Origin: Chloroflexota bacterium
Lineage (GTDB): Bacteria; Chloroflexota; Dehalococcoidia; SM23-28-2; RBG-16-64-32
Direction: 5' to 3'
NCBI GenBank assembly: GCA_022565075.1
Contig: JADFKG010000052.1
Location: 1-12,019, forward strand
Length of the DNA: 12,019 nt
The notes below the pieces were generated by a model. That model made no database searches. It had not been told where the DNA came from and was given only the letters and a program-made list of their open reading frames with translations. This document shows positions 5,572-12,019 of this stretch, one piece after another; position 1 is the stretch's first letter, and each line of letters opens with the position of its first letter. Position numbers and translations under genes: made by a program.

Positions 5572-6867
5572 GTGGCTGAACGCGAGAGCGTCGGTATCGT
5601 TCTGCTGGGCCTCGGCGTCGTCGGCAGCGGCGTTGCCCGGGCTCTGGCCGAACACGCCGAGACGTACGCCGATCGCGTCGGCGCCCGCATCGAGCTGCGC
5701 AAGGTGCTGGTGCGCGACGCCACGCGCGAGCGTGACTTCGCCCCGGACCGATCGCTCATCACGACGGACGCCGCCGAGGCGCTGGGCACCGACTGCGACA
5801 TCGTCGTCGAGGTCATGGGCGGCGAAGACCCGGCCCGCGAGTACATCCAGAAAAGCCTGAGCCGCGGCCGCTGGGTGGTCACAGCGAACAAGGAGCTGAT
5901 GGCCAAGTACGGGCCCGAGCTGCGGGCGCAGGCCACAGCTGGCGGCGTGGACATCCTGTTCGAGGCTAGCGTCGGCGGCGGCATGCCGATCGTCTCGCCG
6001 CTCAGGCGTGACCTTTCCGCCAACCAGATAACAAGCGTGCGCGCCATCATCAACGGCACGACGAACTACATCCTGACGCAGATGACCCGCGAAGGCGCCG
6101 CGTTCGACGACGCTCTTCGCCAGGCCCAGGACCTGGGCTACGCTGAAGCCGACCCGGCGAGCGACGTCGAGGGCTTCGATTCCGCTTACAAGATCTCCAT
6201 CCTTTCCAGCCTGGCGTTCCACGGGCACGTCCGCGTGGAGGACGTCTATCGTGAGGGCATCACGGACCTGATGCCGCGCGACTTCCGCTACGCGGCCGAA
6301 CTGGGATACTCGATCAAGCTCCTGGCCATCGGCCAGCGCGACGCCGACGGCGTCTGCGTGCGCGTGCACCCCGCGCTCGTCCCCAAAGACCAACTGCTTG
6401 CCAATGTGGACGGCGTCCTCAACGCCGTGCAGGTGGAGGGCGACCTGATCGGCCGCGTACTCTTCCAGGGGGCCGGCGCAGGCTCGATGCCCACGACCTC
6501 GGCGATCATGGCCGACGTCCTGGAAGCGTCGCGTTCGATCGTTCACGGCAGCCGGCCCTCACCCTGGCGTTATACTGCCGACATGGCGATGAAGCCGATT
6601 TCCCAGCTCACCACTCGCTACTACATCCGCGTCGAGGTGAGCGACAGGCCCGGGGTGCTCGCTGAGATCGCCCGCGCCTGCGGCGACAACGGTGTTAGCA
6701 TCGCCTCGGTCATCCAGAAAGAGACCGATGACGAGGCGCAGACGGCCGAAATCGTGATCATGACGCACGCCGCAAAGGAAGCGGACCTCCAGCGCAGCAT
6801 CTCCCAGATCGAGGGACTGAAGGATGACGTGCGTAAGGTCGGGGCCCTCCTGAGGGTGGAGGACTGA
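5572..6867 (+). CDS. hom: Homoserine dehydrogenase with C-terminal ACT domain
   Basis: 431 residues, the usual length for the ACT-containing form. It reduces aspartate semialdehyde to homoserine with NAD(P)H on the path to threonine and methionine. The Rossmann motif GLGVVG is at 13-18, EVMGG at 80-84, TANKELMA (104-111) with Lys107, EASVGGGMPI (131-140), INGTTNYIL (160-168) and LGYAEADPASDVEGFDSAYK (188-207) with the catalytic-site Lys207. The ACT domain (about 349-427, YYIRVEVSDRPGVLAEIA) is the usual site of feedback control, probably by threonine. The start is GTG 5572, after GGGGGT at 5563-5568; the glycine-rich motif then begins at the expected distance. It sits in the same run as thrC, with a coiled-coil gene between them. 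No thrB is seen. Confidence 0.98.
   Translation: MAERESVGIVLLGLGVVGSGVARALAEHAETYADRVGARIELRKVLVRDATRERDFAPDRSLITTDAAEALGTDCDIVVEVMGGEDPAREYIQKSLSRGRWVVTANKELMAKYGPELRAQATAGGVDILFEASVGGGMPIVSPLRRDLSANQITSVRAIINGTTNYILTQMTREGAAFDDALRQAQDLGYAEADPASDVEGFDSAYKISILSSLAFHGHVRVEDVYREGITDLMPRDFRYAAELGYSIKLLAIGQRDADGVCVRVHPALVPKDQLLANVDGVLNAVQVEGDLIGRVLFQGAGAGSMPTTSAIMADVLEASRSIVHGSRPSPWRYTADMAMKPISQLTTRYYIRVEVSDRPGVLAEIARACGDNGVSIASVIQKETDDEAQTAEIVIMTHAAKEADLQRSISQIEGLKDDVRKVGALLRVED
6571..6576 (+). promoter_or_regulatory. Possible internal -10 element inside hom
   Basis: TATACT lies exactly 6 nt before an in-frame ATG (6583, codon 338 of hom). The geometry matches the leaderless-type starts downstream and would yield a 94-residue protein holding only the ACT domain. 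There is no -35 match or extended -10, and the hexamer can be explained by ordinary codons (Tyr-Thr), so this is weak. Confidence 0.2.
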
Positions 6868-6869
6868 CC

Positions 6870-7877
6870 GTGCCCCGCACGAAGGCGCCCACAAAAGCTT
6901 CCGGCTCGACTGAATGGCTCGAGGACGAAGTCCGCGAGACGAAGGCGCGGGTTCATAAGCTGGAGAGCGAGCTGGCGCAGGCCCTCAAGATCGCCTGGTC
7001 TCTCGACGCCGAGGTGCAGAAGGTCGTGCAGGGCGTGGCCGTCGCTGGCTCCGTGGAGGCGACGATACAGTCGATTCGGGAGGAAGTACGCGAACTTAAC
7101 GCTCAGCTAGGCCAAGTTCGGGATCACCAGGGCCAGCTGGCCGACCAAGTTGAGCACGATGGCAAGGGCCGCAAGGCCGAAGCCGGACGCGAGCGATATG
7201 ACGTGGGCATGATCGCCAAGCAGGTGGAGTCGATCAACCGGACGATCGCTCAGTTCGACGGCCGCGTAAAGGGGCTCGAAGAAGTGGCGCGGCACATCGA
7301 AGAAGAGATCGCCGGCGGTCGTCTGACAGCACAGGCGAAAGAGCGGGCGATGGAAGACATCCAGACGAAGTCCGCTCGCAGCCACGAGGCGACGCTGCGG
7401 CTGGACCAGGAGTTCGCGCGCTTCAGCGGTGATTTTCAGCGGCTGGAGGAGTCCAGCGAGGCGCTCGCTGATCGTCTGTCACTCGCCCTCGATCAGCTGC
7501 ACAAAGTGATGGAGCGCCAGGAGCACATCGAGGTGATCGCCGGCACGCAGGAAGAGGCCAAAGAAGCGCTGCAAGGCGCCGCCTACGAGCGCGAGCAGAT
7601 CAGTCACCGCATGGCCAGCCTCGAACAGATCGCCACCGAGATCACGGAGCGCACGGACGAGTTCATCAAGGGGTTGGGCCGCCTTGACCAACGGAGCCAG
7701 AAGCAGGCAAGCGAGCTGATGGCGATGGCTGCGCGACTGGAAGACCTGACTGACCAGACGAAGCAAGCGCTGAAGAAGGTCTACCAGACGTTCCTGCGCC
7801 AGCGCCGCCGCGCCTCCGAAGCGCTGAACCAGGAGATCAAGGAGCTTACCCATGGTGAGCTGCACTCCACGGACTAG
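6870..7877 (+). CDS. Coiled-coil protein of unknown function
   Basis: 335 residues, not recognised. After a basic, Lys/Thr-rich start (1-14) nearly the whole chain is charged and heptad-like: WLEDEVRETKARVHKLESELAQ (16-37), a break near 53-60 (GVAVAGS), then long helical stretches with VESINRTIAQFDGRVKGLEEVARHIEEEI, and a C-terminal stretch rich in Arg/Lys and Glu (RQRRRASEALNQEIKEL). There is no transmembrane helix, signal peptide or catalytic motif. The protein is probably an elongated cytoplasmic oligomer. The start is GTG 6870, 2 bp after the hom stop, with GGAGG at 6858-6862 in the end of hom, so translation is probably coupled. thrC follows after 30 bp. It might be a structural or chromosome-associated protein, but nothing in the sequence proves a role. 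Confidence 0.85.
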   Translation: MPRTKAPTKASGSTEWLEDEVRETKARVHKLESELAQALKIAWSLDAEVQKVVQGVAVAGSVEATIQSIREEVRELNAQLGQVRDHQGQLADQVEHDGKGRKAEAGRERYDVGMIAKQVESINRTIAQFDGRVKGLEEVARHIEEEIAGGRLTAQAKERAMEDIQTKSARSHEATLRLDQEFARFSGDFQRLEESSEALADRLSLALDQLHKVMERQEHIEVIAGTQEEAKEALQGAAYEREQISHRMASLEQIATEITERTDEFIKGLGRLDQRSQKQASELMAMAARLEDLTDQTKQALKKVYQTFLRQRRRASEALNQEIKELTHGELHSTD

Positions 7878-7907
7878 ACCGGCGCCGATCGCCATGAGGC
7901 CTCGAAT

Positions 7908-8987
7908 TTGGAGCGCTTGACCGACAAGCCAGCCGCCAGGGGCGTTCTCGAACGTTACCGGGATCGCCTGCCCGTCACCGACGACACGCCGATGCTCAGC
8001 CTGGGCGAGGGCGGTACCCCGCTCGTCAGCTCCCGCCGGCTGATCGAGCGCGTCGGCTGCAAAGACCTGTACTTCAAGCTCGAGATGTGCAACCCGACCT
8101 CCTCGTTCAAGGACCGGGGAATGGTCGTCGCGGTGGCCAAGGCGCTGGAAGCCGGTGCGCGAGCCGTCCTCTGCGCCTCAACAGGCAACACCAGCGCCTC
8201 GGCGGCCGCCTACGCTGCGCGCAGCGGCCTCGACGCCTTCGTGCTCGTCCCGCACGGTCGCGTCGCCAGGGGCAAGCTGGCCCAGGCCGTCGCCCACGGC
8301 GCTCGCATCCTCTCTGTCCGCGGCAACTTCGACGACGCTCTCGCCATCGCCCGCCGGATCTCCGAGAAGCACCCGATCGCGCTCGTGAACTCCGTCAACC
8401 CGCACCGCATCGAGGGTCAGAAGACGGCCGCCTTTGAGATCGTCGACGACCTTGGCGATGCGCCCGACCTGCTGTTCATCCCGGTCGGCAACGCCGGCAA
8501 CATCACCGCCTACTGGCGAGGTTTCGTTGAGTATTTCCAGGCGGAGCGCGCCGGTCAGAAGCCGCGCATGATCGGCTGGCAGGCTGCCGGTGCGGCGCCC
8601 ATCGTCCGCGGCGAACCAGTTGCCGATCCGCAGACCGTCGCCACGGCCATTCGCATCGGCAACCCGGCCTCGTGGGAGTTGGCCGTCGCTGCCCGCGACG
8701 AGTCCGGCGGCGAGATCAACGCCGTGACCGACGAGGAGATCCTGGACGCATACCACCTCCTCGCCGAAGAAGAAGGCATCTTCTGTGAGCCGGCCTCCGC
8801 CGCCTGCGTGGCCGGCCTCCTCAAGACGGCAGCCGAACACCCGGAAAGCCTCCGCGACCAGACAATCGTCTGCGTCATCACTGGCCACGGACTGAAGGAC
8901 CCCGAGACCGCCCTCGCCATCGAGACCGACGCGCCCGAGGTCGACGCCGACCTCGCCGCCGTCGAGTCCGCGATGGGCCTCGCGTAG
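7908..8987 (+). CDS. thrC: Threonine synthase
   Basis: 359 residues, PLP fold type II, close to the length of the short (about 350-residue) threonine synthases. It converts O-phosphohomoserine to threonine. Visible are GEGGTPLV (33-40), NPTSSFKDRGM (62-72) with the PLP Lys68, the phosphate-cup-like STGNTSASAAAYAA (91-104), VGNAGNITAYW (193-203), EPASAACVAGL and the C-terminal TGHGLKDP. The start is TTG 7908, with GAGG at 7896-7899 and 8-nt spacing. ATG 7894 is out of frame and closes after a few codons. TTG 7917 is a possible later start. It is the last gene of the run from the foldase to here. Phosphohomoserine would have to come from a homoserine kinase encoded elsewhere. Confidence 0.97.
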   Translation: MERLTDKPAARGVLERYRDRLPVTDDTPMLSLGEGGTPLVSSRRLIERVGCKDLYFKLEMCNPTSSFKDRGMVVAVAKALEAGARAVLCASTGNTSASAAAYAARSGLDAFVLVPHGRVARGKLAQAVAHGARILSVRGNFDDALAIARRISEKHPIALVNSVNPHRIEGQKTAAFEIVDDLGDAPDLLFIPVGNAGNITAYWRGFVEYFQAERAGQKPRMIGWQAAGAAPIVRGEPVADPQTVATAIRIGNPASWELAVAARDESGGEINAVTDEEILDAYHLLAEEEGIFCEPASAACVAGLLKTAAEHPESLRDQTIVCVITGHGLKDPETALAIETDAPEVDADLAAVESAMGLA

Positions 8988-9028
8988 CGCGCGCTGCTTG
9001 CTGCACCCGTCTGTGCCGCGCCCTCCGC

Positions 9029-9050
9029 TCATCCTGAGGCTCTCGAAGGA
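9029..9050 (+). repeat. REP-like short palindromic fragment
   Basis: The sequence tcatcctgaggctctcgaag plus GA forms a small imperfect hairpin: TCCT with AGGA, then two tandem G-A mismatches and a short inner stem. Similar strings (TCATCCTGAG...CGAAGGAT) recur between genes in many bacterial genomes, as I recall. Only one copy is seen here, so repeat status cannot be shown from this window. Confidence 0.35.
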
Positions 9051-9069
9051 ACCACGCGCTTAGTACTGC

Positions 9070-9075
9070 TATTCT
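9070..9075 (+). promoter_or_regulatory. -10 element of leaderless type before the SnoaL-like gene
   Basis: TATTCT is followed by 7 nt (tgcgccg) and then ATG 9083. No Shine-Dalgarno is present. Transcription would begin at or next to the start codon. No good -35 is seen. Confidence 0.4.
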
Positions 9076-9082
9076 TGCGCCG

Positions 9083-9475
9083 ATGACCCACGTCAACGAA
9101 GAGCTCGTCCGCGGCTGGTTCGTTGCCCAGGCCCGCGCCGACGAAGCCGCCGTGCGCGCGGCGCTGGCCGACGACGTTGTCTGGCACGTGCCCGGCCGCA
9201 GCCCGCTCTCCGCGGACTATCGGGGCCCGGACGAGGTGCTCGCTTTTCTCGCCCGTCCACGCGAGCTCTCGAACGGCACGGTGCGCCCTGAGATCCTCGA
9301 CGTCATGGCCGGAGACGACTACGCAATCGCCCTCGTCCGCGTCCACGCCGAACGCGAAGGAAAGAAGCTGGACGGCTCGCTGCAGGCCTGGACGTTCCGC
9401 ATCGCGGAGGGCCGGATCGCGGAATTCTGGTTCCTCGTCGAAGACCGCTATGAGGTCGACGCGTTCTGGTCGTGA
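9083..9475 (+). CDS. SnoaL-like / NTF2-fold protein
   Basis: 130 residues with the pattern of the SnoaL-like (NTF2-superfamily) fold: an N-terminal helix (NEELVRGWFVAQARADEAAVRAALADDVVWHVPG, about 5-38), then GPDEVLAFLARP, and a run of beta strands ending AWTFRIAEGRIAEFWFLVEDRYEVDAFW. Members are small cytoplasmic cone-shaped proteins that act as isomerases, hydrolases or ligand binders. The substrate cannot be told from the sequence, and the residues are not specific to any known enzyme. ATG 9083 has no ribosome binding site but has a -10-like hexamer just upstream. It stands 27 bp before folE. A link to pterin chemistry is possible but unproven. Confidence 0.8.
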   Translation: MTHVNEELVRGWFVAQARADEAAVRAALADDVVWHVPGRSPLSADYRGPDEVLAFLARPRELSNGTVRPEILDVMAGDDYAIALVRVHAEREGKKLDGSLQAWTFRIAEGRIAEFWFLVEDRYEVDAFWS

Positions 9476-9483
9476 GCGACGCC

Positions 9484-9492
9484 TGATACAAT
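9484..9492 (+). promoter_or_regulatory. Extended -10 element just before folE
   Basis: TGATACAAT (TG, one base, then TACAAT, 5 of 6 to TATAAT) ends 10 nt before the ATG at 9503. A start of transcription 7 nt downstream would leave at most about 4 nt of leader. There is no Shine-Dalgarno in front of folE. Confidence 0.45.
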
Positions 9493-9502
9493 TCGTCTCC
9501 TG

Positions 9503-10081
9503 ATGGACACACGCATCGCCGGAGTAGACCAGGAGCGAATCGCCGCCGCCGTTCGCGAGATCATTGCGGCGGTCGGCGAGGACGGTGCGCGGGAGGGGCT
9601 GGCCGAAACGCCGGAACGAATCGGGCGCCTCTACGCCGAGCTCTTTTCGGGGCTGCGCGAGGACCCGCTGGACGTGCTGCGCAAGGGGTTCGATGAATCG
9701 CACAAGGAGATGGTGATCCTCAAGAGCATCCCCTTCTACTCCCTCTGCGAGCACCACTTCTTGCCGTTCCACGGCGAGGCGCACGTCGGCTACGTGCCGG
9801 AGGGGCGCCTCGTCGGCGTCAGCAAGCTGGCCCGCGTCGTCGACATCCTGGCCCGGCGCCCGCAGATGCAGGAGCGCCTGACGAGCCAGGTCGCCGACGC
9901 CATCATGGAGGGCCTGCGGCCGGACGGCGTCGCCGTGGTCATCGAGGCCGAGCACCTCTGCCTGACGATGCGTGGCGCTCAGAAGCCCGGCTCGCGCATG
10001 ATCACCTCGGCGATCCGGGGCAGCTTCCGCCGGCGCGGCGTCACCCGCAGCGAGTTCCTCTCGCTGGTTCAAGGCAGGTAG
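9503..10081 (+). CDS. folE: GTP cyclohydrolase I
   Basis: 192 residues. It converts GTP to 7,8-dihydroneopterin triphosphate, the first step toward folate and other pterins. The core is clear: GLAETPERIGRLYAEL (32-47), SIPFYSLCEHHFLPFHGEAHVGY (75-97), SKLARVVDILARRPQMQERLT (107-127), VVIEAEHLCLTMRG (145-158) and TSAIRGSF. The zinc ligands Cys82, His85 and Cys153 have the spacing of the E. coli enzyme (Cys110, His113, Cys181), and His84 and His151 match its active-site histidines. The long N-terminal regulatory extension of some eukaryotic forms is absent. ATG 9503 has no Shine-Dalgarno. Its pterin product can feed the tetrahydrofolate used by glyA. Confidence 0.98.
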   Translation: MDTRIAGVDQERIAAAVREIIAAVGEDGAREGLAETPERIGRLYAELFSGLREDPLDVLRKGFDESHKEMVILKSIPFYSLCEHHFLPFHGEAHVGYVPEGRLVGVSKLARVVDILARRPQMQERLTSQVADAIMEGLRPDGVAVVIEAEHLCLTMRGAQKPGSRMITSAIRGSFRRRGVTRSEFLSLVQGR

Positions 10082-10106
10082 TCGGAGAAGCTCGGCGCGG
10101 GGCCGC

Positions 10107-10124
10107 GTGTGAGCTATCTCACAC
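10107..10124 (+). promoter_or_regulatory. Crp-family operator-like palindrome upstream of the glycosyltransferase
   Basis: GTGTGAGCTATCTCACAC is a perfect 7-bp inverted repeat around CTAT and contains TGTGA-N6-TCACA, the full Crp consensus half-sites, centred at 10115.5. With the -10 at 10147-10152 and a start of transcription near 10157-10160 its centre lies at about -41.5 to -44.5, where a class II activator overlaps a poor -35 (CTCTCG at 10124-10129). No T-tract follows, so it is not a standard terminator for folE. The regulator itself is not in the window. Confidence 0.6.
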
Positions 10125-10146
10125 TCTCGCTCGGGACCCTTCGTAG

Positions 10147-10152
10147 TATCAT
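10147..10152 (+). promoter_or_regulatory. -10 element of leaderless type before the glycosyltransferase
   Basis: TATCAT is followed by 8 nt and then ATG 10161. AGGG at 10156-10159 lies too close to the ATG to work as a normal ribosome binding site. The -35 region overlaps the right edge of the palindrome at 10107-10124 and is weak, which fits an activated promoter. Confidence 0.45.
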
Positions 10153-10160
10153 CGCAGGGC

Positions 10161-11408
10161 ATGTGCAACATAGCCGTCGTTTCCGTACATACCTCGCCCC
10201 TGGCCCGCCCCGGCACTCGCGATAGCGGTGGACTGAACGTCTACGTGCGCTCGCTCGGCCGGGAGATGGCCAGGCGCGGTCACACGATGGACGTCTTCAC
10301 GCGCCGCACGGCCGCCGACTCGCCCGAGATCACGCATCTGGACGATCCGGACGGGGCTGGAGGACGCATGCGCGTCATCCAGATCGCCGCAGGACCTCTC
10401 GACGCCGACAAGCGCGCCCAGCGCCGCTACCTCGAGGAGTTCCGCCGCGGCGTGGTCGCCTTCCAGGAGCGCAACGGCCTTTCGTACGACCTCGTGCACA
10501 GCCACTACTGGATGTCCGGTTGGGTCGGCCGCACACTGGCCGACTGCTGGGAGACGCCGCACGTCGTCATGTTCCACACGCTGGCCGAGGCCAAGAACCG
10601 CCACCACCTGGGCGAGCGCGAGCCGAAGTACAGGATCGCCGGCGAGCGCACGGTCGTCGCCGGCGCCGACCGCATCATCTGCGCCGGCGAAGGCGAGGCG
10701 CGGATGCTGACCGACCTCTACCGCGCTCAGCGCTCCGGCATCAGCGTCATCCCCTGCGGCGTCGACGTCGACCACTTCCGGCCGATCGACCGGGCTGAGG
10801 CGCGGGCCCACGTTGGCCTCGACGCCGACGAGCCCCTGATCCTCTTCGTCGGGCGCATCGAGCCGCTCAAGGGGATCGACGTGCTGATACAGGCGGCGAG
10901 CCATCTCGAGGGGTCGTTCCGCGTCCTCGTCGTCGGTGGCGACGAGAAGGACGAGCGCCGCCTGCGTGACCTGGCGCGCCTGGCGCGCGAGCTCGGCGTC
11001 GAGGAGCGCGTCACCTTCACCGAAGCTGTCACTCGCGATGACCTGCCGTACTACTACAACGCCGCCGACGTCTGCGCCGTGCCCTCGTACTACGAGAGCT
11101 TCGGCCTCGTCGCGCTGGAGGCGATGGCCTGCGGCGTGCCGGTGGTTGCCACACGCGTCGGCGGACTGAAGGACACGGTGCGGGACGGCCGCACGGGCTA
11201 CCTGGTGCCCTGGCGCTGCCCGGAGCCGTTTGCCGAGCGCCTGGACCTCTTGCTCACGAACGAGCCGCTTCGCCGTAGCCTCGGCCGCGAAGCCCGCGCC
11301 GTCGCCGAAACCTACCGCTGGTCGCACGTCGCCGAGCAGGTGGAGTCCGTATACCACGACCTCGTCGGCAGCTACCGTGGAGTCGCCGTCGGCGCGCACG
11401 TCGCCTAG
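10161..11408 (+). CDS. GT4-family glycosyltransferase, MshA-like
   Basis: 415 residues with the GT-B fold. The N-terminal part resembles MshA, the inositol-phosphate N-acetylglucosaminyltransferase of mycothiol synthesis: VVSVHTSPLARPGTRDSGGLNVYV (6-29), VHSHYWMSGWVG (112-123), FHTLAEAKN (138-146). Lys84, Tyr116, Thr140 and Arg158 fall where, as I recall, MshA holds the phosphate of its acceptor, but sucrose-phosphate synthases share part of this pattern. The donor side has GRIEPLKG (231-238, Arg232 and Lys237) and the EX7E motif ESFGLVALE (Glu312, Glu320). It probably moves GlcNAc or another sugar from a nucleotide donor to a sugar- or inositol-phosphate. The PIG-L gene starts 11 bp downstream, as expected for a thiol-glycoside pathway. 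Acceptor and product are not proven. Confidence 0.88.
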   Translation: MCNIAVVSVHTSPLARPGTRDSGGLNVYVRSLGREMARRGHTMDVFTRRTAADSPEITHLDDPDGAGGRMRVIQIAAGPLDADKRAQRRYLEEFRRGVVAFQERNGLSYDLVHSHYWMSGWVGRTLADCWETPHVVMFHTLAEAKNRHHLGEREPKYRIAGERTVVAGADRIICAGEGEARMLTDLYRAQRSGISVIPCGVDVDHFRPIDRAEARAHVGLDADEPLILFVGRIEPLKGIDVLIQAASHLEGSFRVLVVGGDEKDERRLRDLARLARELGVEERVTFTEAVTRDDLPYYYNAADVCAVPSYYESFGLVALEAMACGVPVVATRVGGLKDTVRDGRTGYLVPWRCPEPFAERLDLLLTNEPLRRSLGREARAVAETYRWSHVAEQVESVYHDLVGSYRGVAVGAHVA

Positions 11409-11411
11409 ACT
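11406..11411 (+). promoter_or_regulatory. -10 element overlapping the glycosyltransferase stop codon
   Basis: TAGACT begins with the TAG stop of the upstream gene and is followed by 8 nt and then ATG 11420. There is no Shine-Dalgarno. It repeats the leaderless-type geometry of the three preceding genes, but co-transcription with the glycosyltransferase is equally possible with only 11 bp between them. Confidence 0.3.
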
Positions 11412-11419
11412 ACTCCCTG

Positions 11420-12019
11420 ATGACCCACGTCGACCCGAAAGAAAAGCACCCGAAGACGGCGCTCGTCATCGTCGCGCACCCGGACGACGCGGAGTTTCTC
11501 TGCGGTGGCACCGCCGCCAGGTGGGCCGCCGACGGCTGGGACGTCCACTACATGCTCACGACCAGCGGCGACATGGGCACGAAAGACACCTCGCTGACCC
11601 GCGAAAAGCTGGCCCAGATCCGCGAGAAAGAACAGCGCGCCGCCTGTGACGTGCTCGGCGTCAAGGAGCTCGTCTTCCTGCGCTACCCCGACGGCTTCGT
11701 CGAGGACACGGCCGAGATGCGCGGGCGCATCGTGCGCGAGCTGCGCCGGCTCAAGCCGTGGACGGTGATCACCTGGAACCCCTACCGCACTTCGTTCACG
11801 CACCGCGACCACCGCCTCACCGGCCAGTCCGTGGTCGACGCCGTCTTCCCGCTCGCCCGCGATCCGCTGGCCTACCCGGAGCACCAGCTCGACGGCCTCG
11901 AACCGCATCGCGTGATGGAGCTGCTGCTCGCCGGACACGAGGAGCCGGACCACTGGATCGAGATCCCCGAGGACGCCTTCAAGCGCAAGATCAACGCGCT
12001 CAAGAAGCACAAGAGCCAG
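11420..12019 (+). CDS. PIG-L / LmbE-family deacetylase (partial, C-terminus off the right edge)
   Basis: I translated 200 residues from ATG 11420, open to the window edge. The family signature AHPDDAE is at 19-25, and HRDH is at 128-131, so the zinc ligands are His20, Asp23 and His131, with Asp22 as the likely general base. TSGDMGTKD (48-56), REKEQRAACDVLGV (68-81), FLRYPDGFV (86-94) and TWNPYRTSFTHRDHR (118-132) are typical of the family. These enzymes remove acetyl groups from N-acetylglucosamine-like sugars; MshB and BshB in thiol synthesis are members, but many others have unrelated substrates. Adjacency to a MshA-like transferase favours deacetylation of that enzyme's product. The same start pattern, MTHV, as the SnoaL-like gene is probably chance. 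Confidence 0.93.
   Translation, partial: MTHVDPKEKHPKTALVIVAHPDDAEFLCGGTAARWAADGWDVHYMLTTSGDMGTKDTSLTREKLAQIREKEQRAACDVLGVKELVFLRYPDGFVEDTAEMRGRIVRELRRLKPWTVITWNPYRTSFTHRDHRLTGQSVVDAVFPLARDPLAYPEHQLDGLEPHRVMELLLAGHEEPDHWIEIPEDAFKRKINALKKHKSQ

Noticed and set aside
5356..6546. 396-codon minus-strand open frame opposite hom
   Set aside because: Reverse-strand shadow of hom and the end of the foldase gene; no family motifs.
10107..10124. Reading the palindrome as the folE terminator
   Set aside because: No T-tract follows, and the match to the Crp consensus and its distance to the next start explain it better.
10149..11399. 416-codon minus-strand open frame opposite the glycosyltransferase
   Set aside because: Exact shadow of a gene with clear GT4 motifs; no motifs of its own.

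Overview
The window is a GC-rich chromosomal segment of housekeeping genes with no mobile element, CRISPR array, tRNA or rRNA that I could find. Gene content suggests a free-living bacterium. Chloroflexota (Dehalococcoidia-like) is my best guess, with Actinobacteriota as the alternative: the S6 and S18 proteins carry low-complexity extensions, TTG and GTG starts are frequent, several promoters look leaderless, and there is a MshA-like glycosyltransferase. This placement is inference from style, not from a search.

Layout. (a) 1-1267, minus strand: a membrane sensor with about six transmembrane helices followed by PAS domains, cut by the left edge. (b) 1268-1613: divergent intergenic region with a sigma-70-like promoter and a structured leader for glyA. 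(c) 1614-2894: glyA. (d) 2919-4485: strong extended -10 promoter, then rpsF-ssb-rpsR. S6 carries a repeat-built acidic tail, and ssb is frameshifted so that its usual acidic tip lies in the -1 frame. (e) 4546-8987: a same-strand run of a membrane-anchored SurA/PpiC-type protein, hom, an unrecognised coiled-coil protein, and thrC. hom and the coiled-coil gene are 2 bp apart. (f) 9083-12019: four genes in series, SnoaL/NTF2-like, folE, a MshA-like GT4 glycosyltransferase, and a PIG-L/LmbE deacetylase cut by the right edge. Each has a -10-like hexamer 7-10 nt before its ATG and no clear Shine-Dalgarno, which suggests leaderless or near-leaderless mRNAs.

How the genes fit together. glyA (serine/glycine and one-carbon units), hom and thrC (aspartate to threonine) and folE (first step of the GTP-derived pterin pathways) are linked through amino-acid and C1 metabolism. 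No thrB homoserine kinase is in the window. rpsF and rpsR encode partners in the 30S platform. The glycosyltransferase and PIG-L deacetylase resemble the first two steps of mycothiol (MshA/MshB) or bacillithiol (BshA/BshB) synthesis, and a perfect TGTGA-N6-TCACA palindrome sits where a class II Crp activator would bind upstream of the glycosyltransferase.

Most worth a second look: the Crp-like site in front of the MshA-like gene, the ssb frameshift, the run of leaderless-type promoters, the glyA leader structure, and the paired acidic and basic extensions on S6 and S18. I see no clearly new defence or mobile system.
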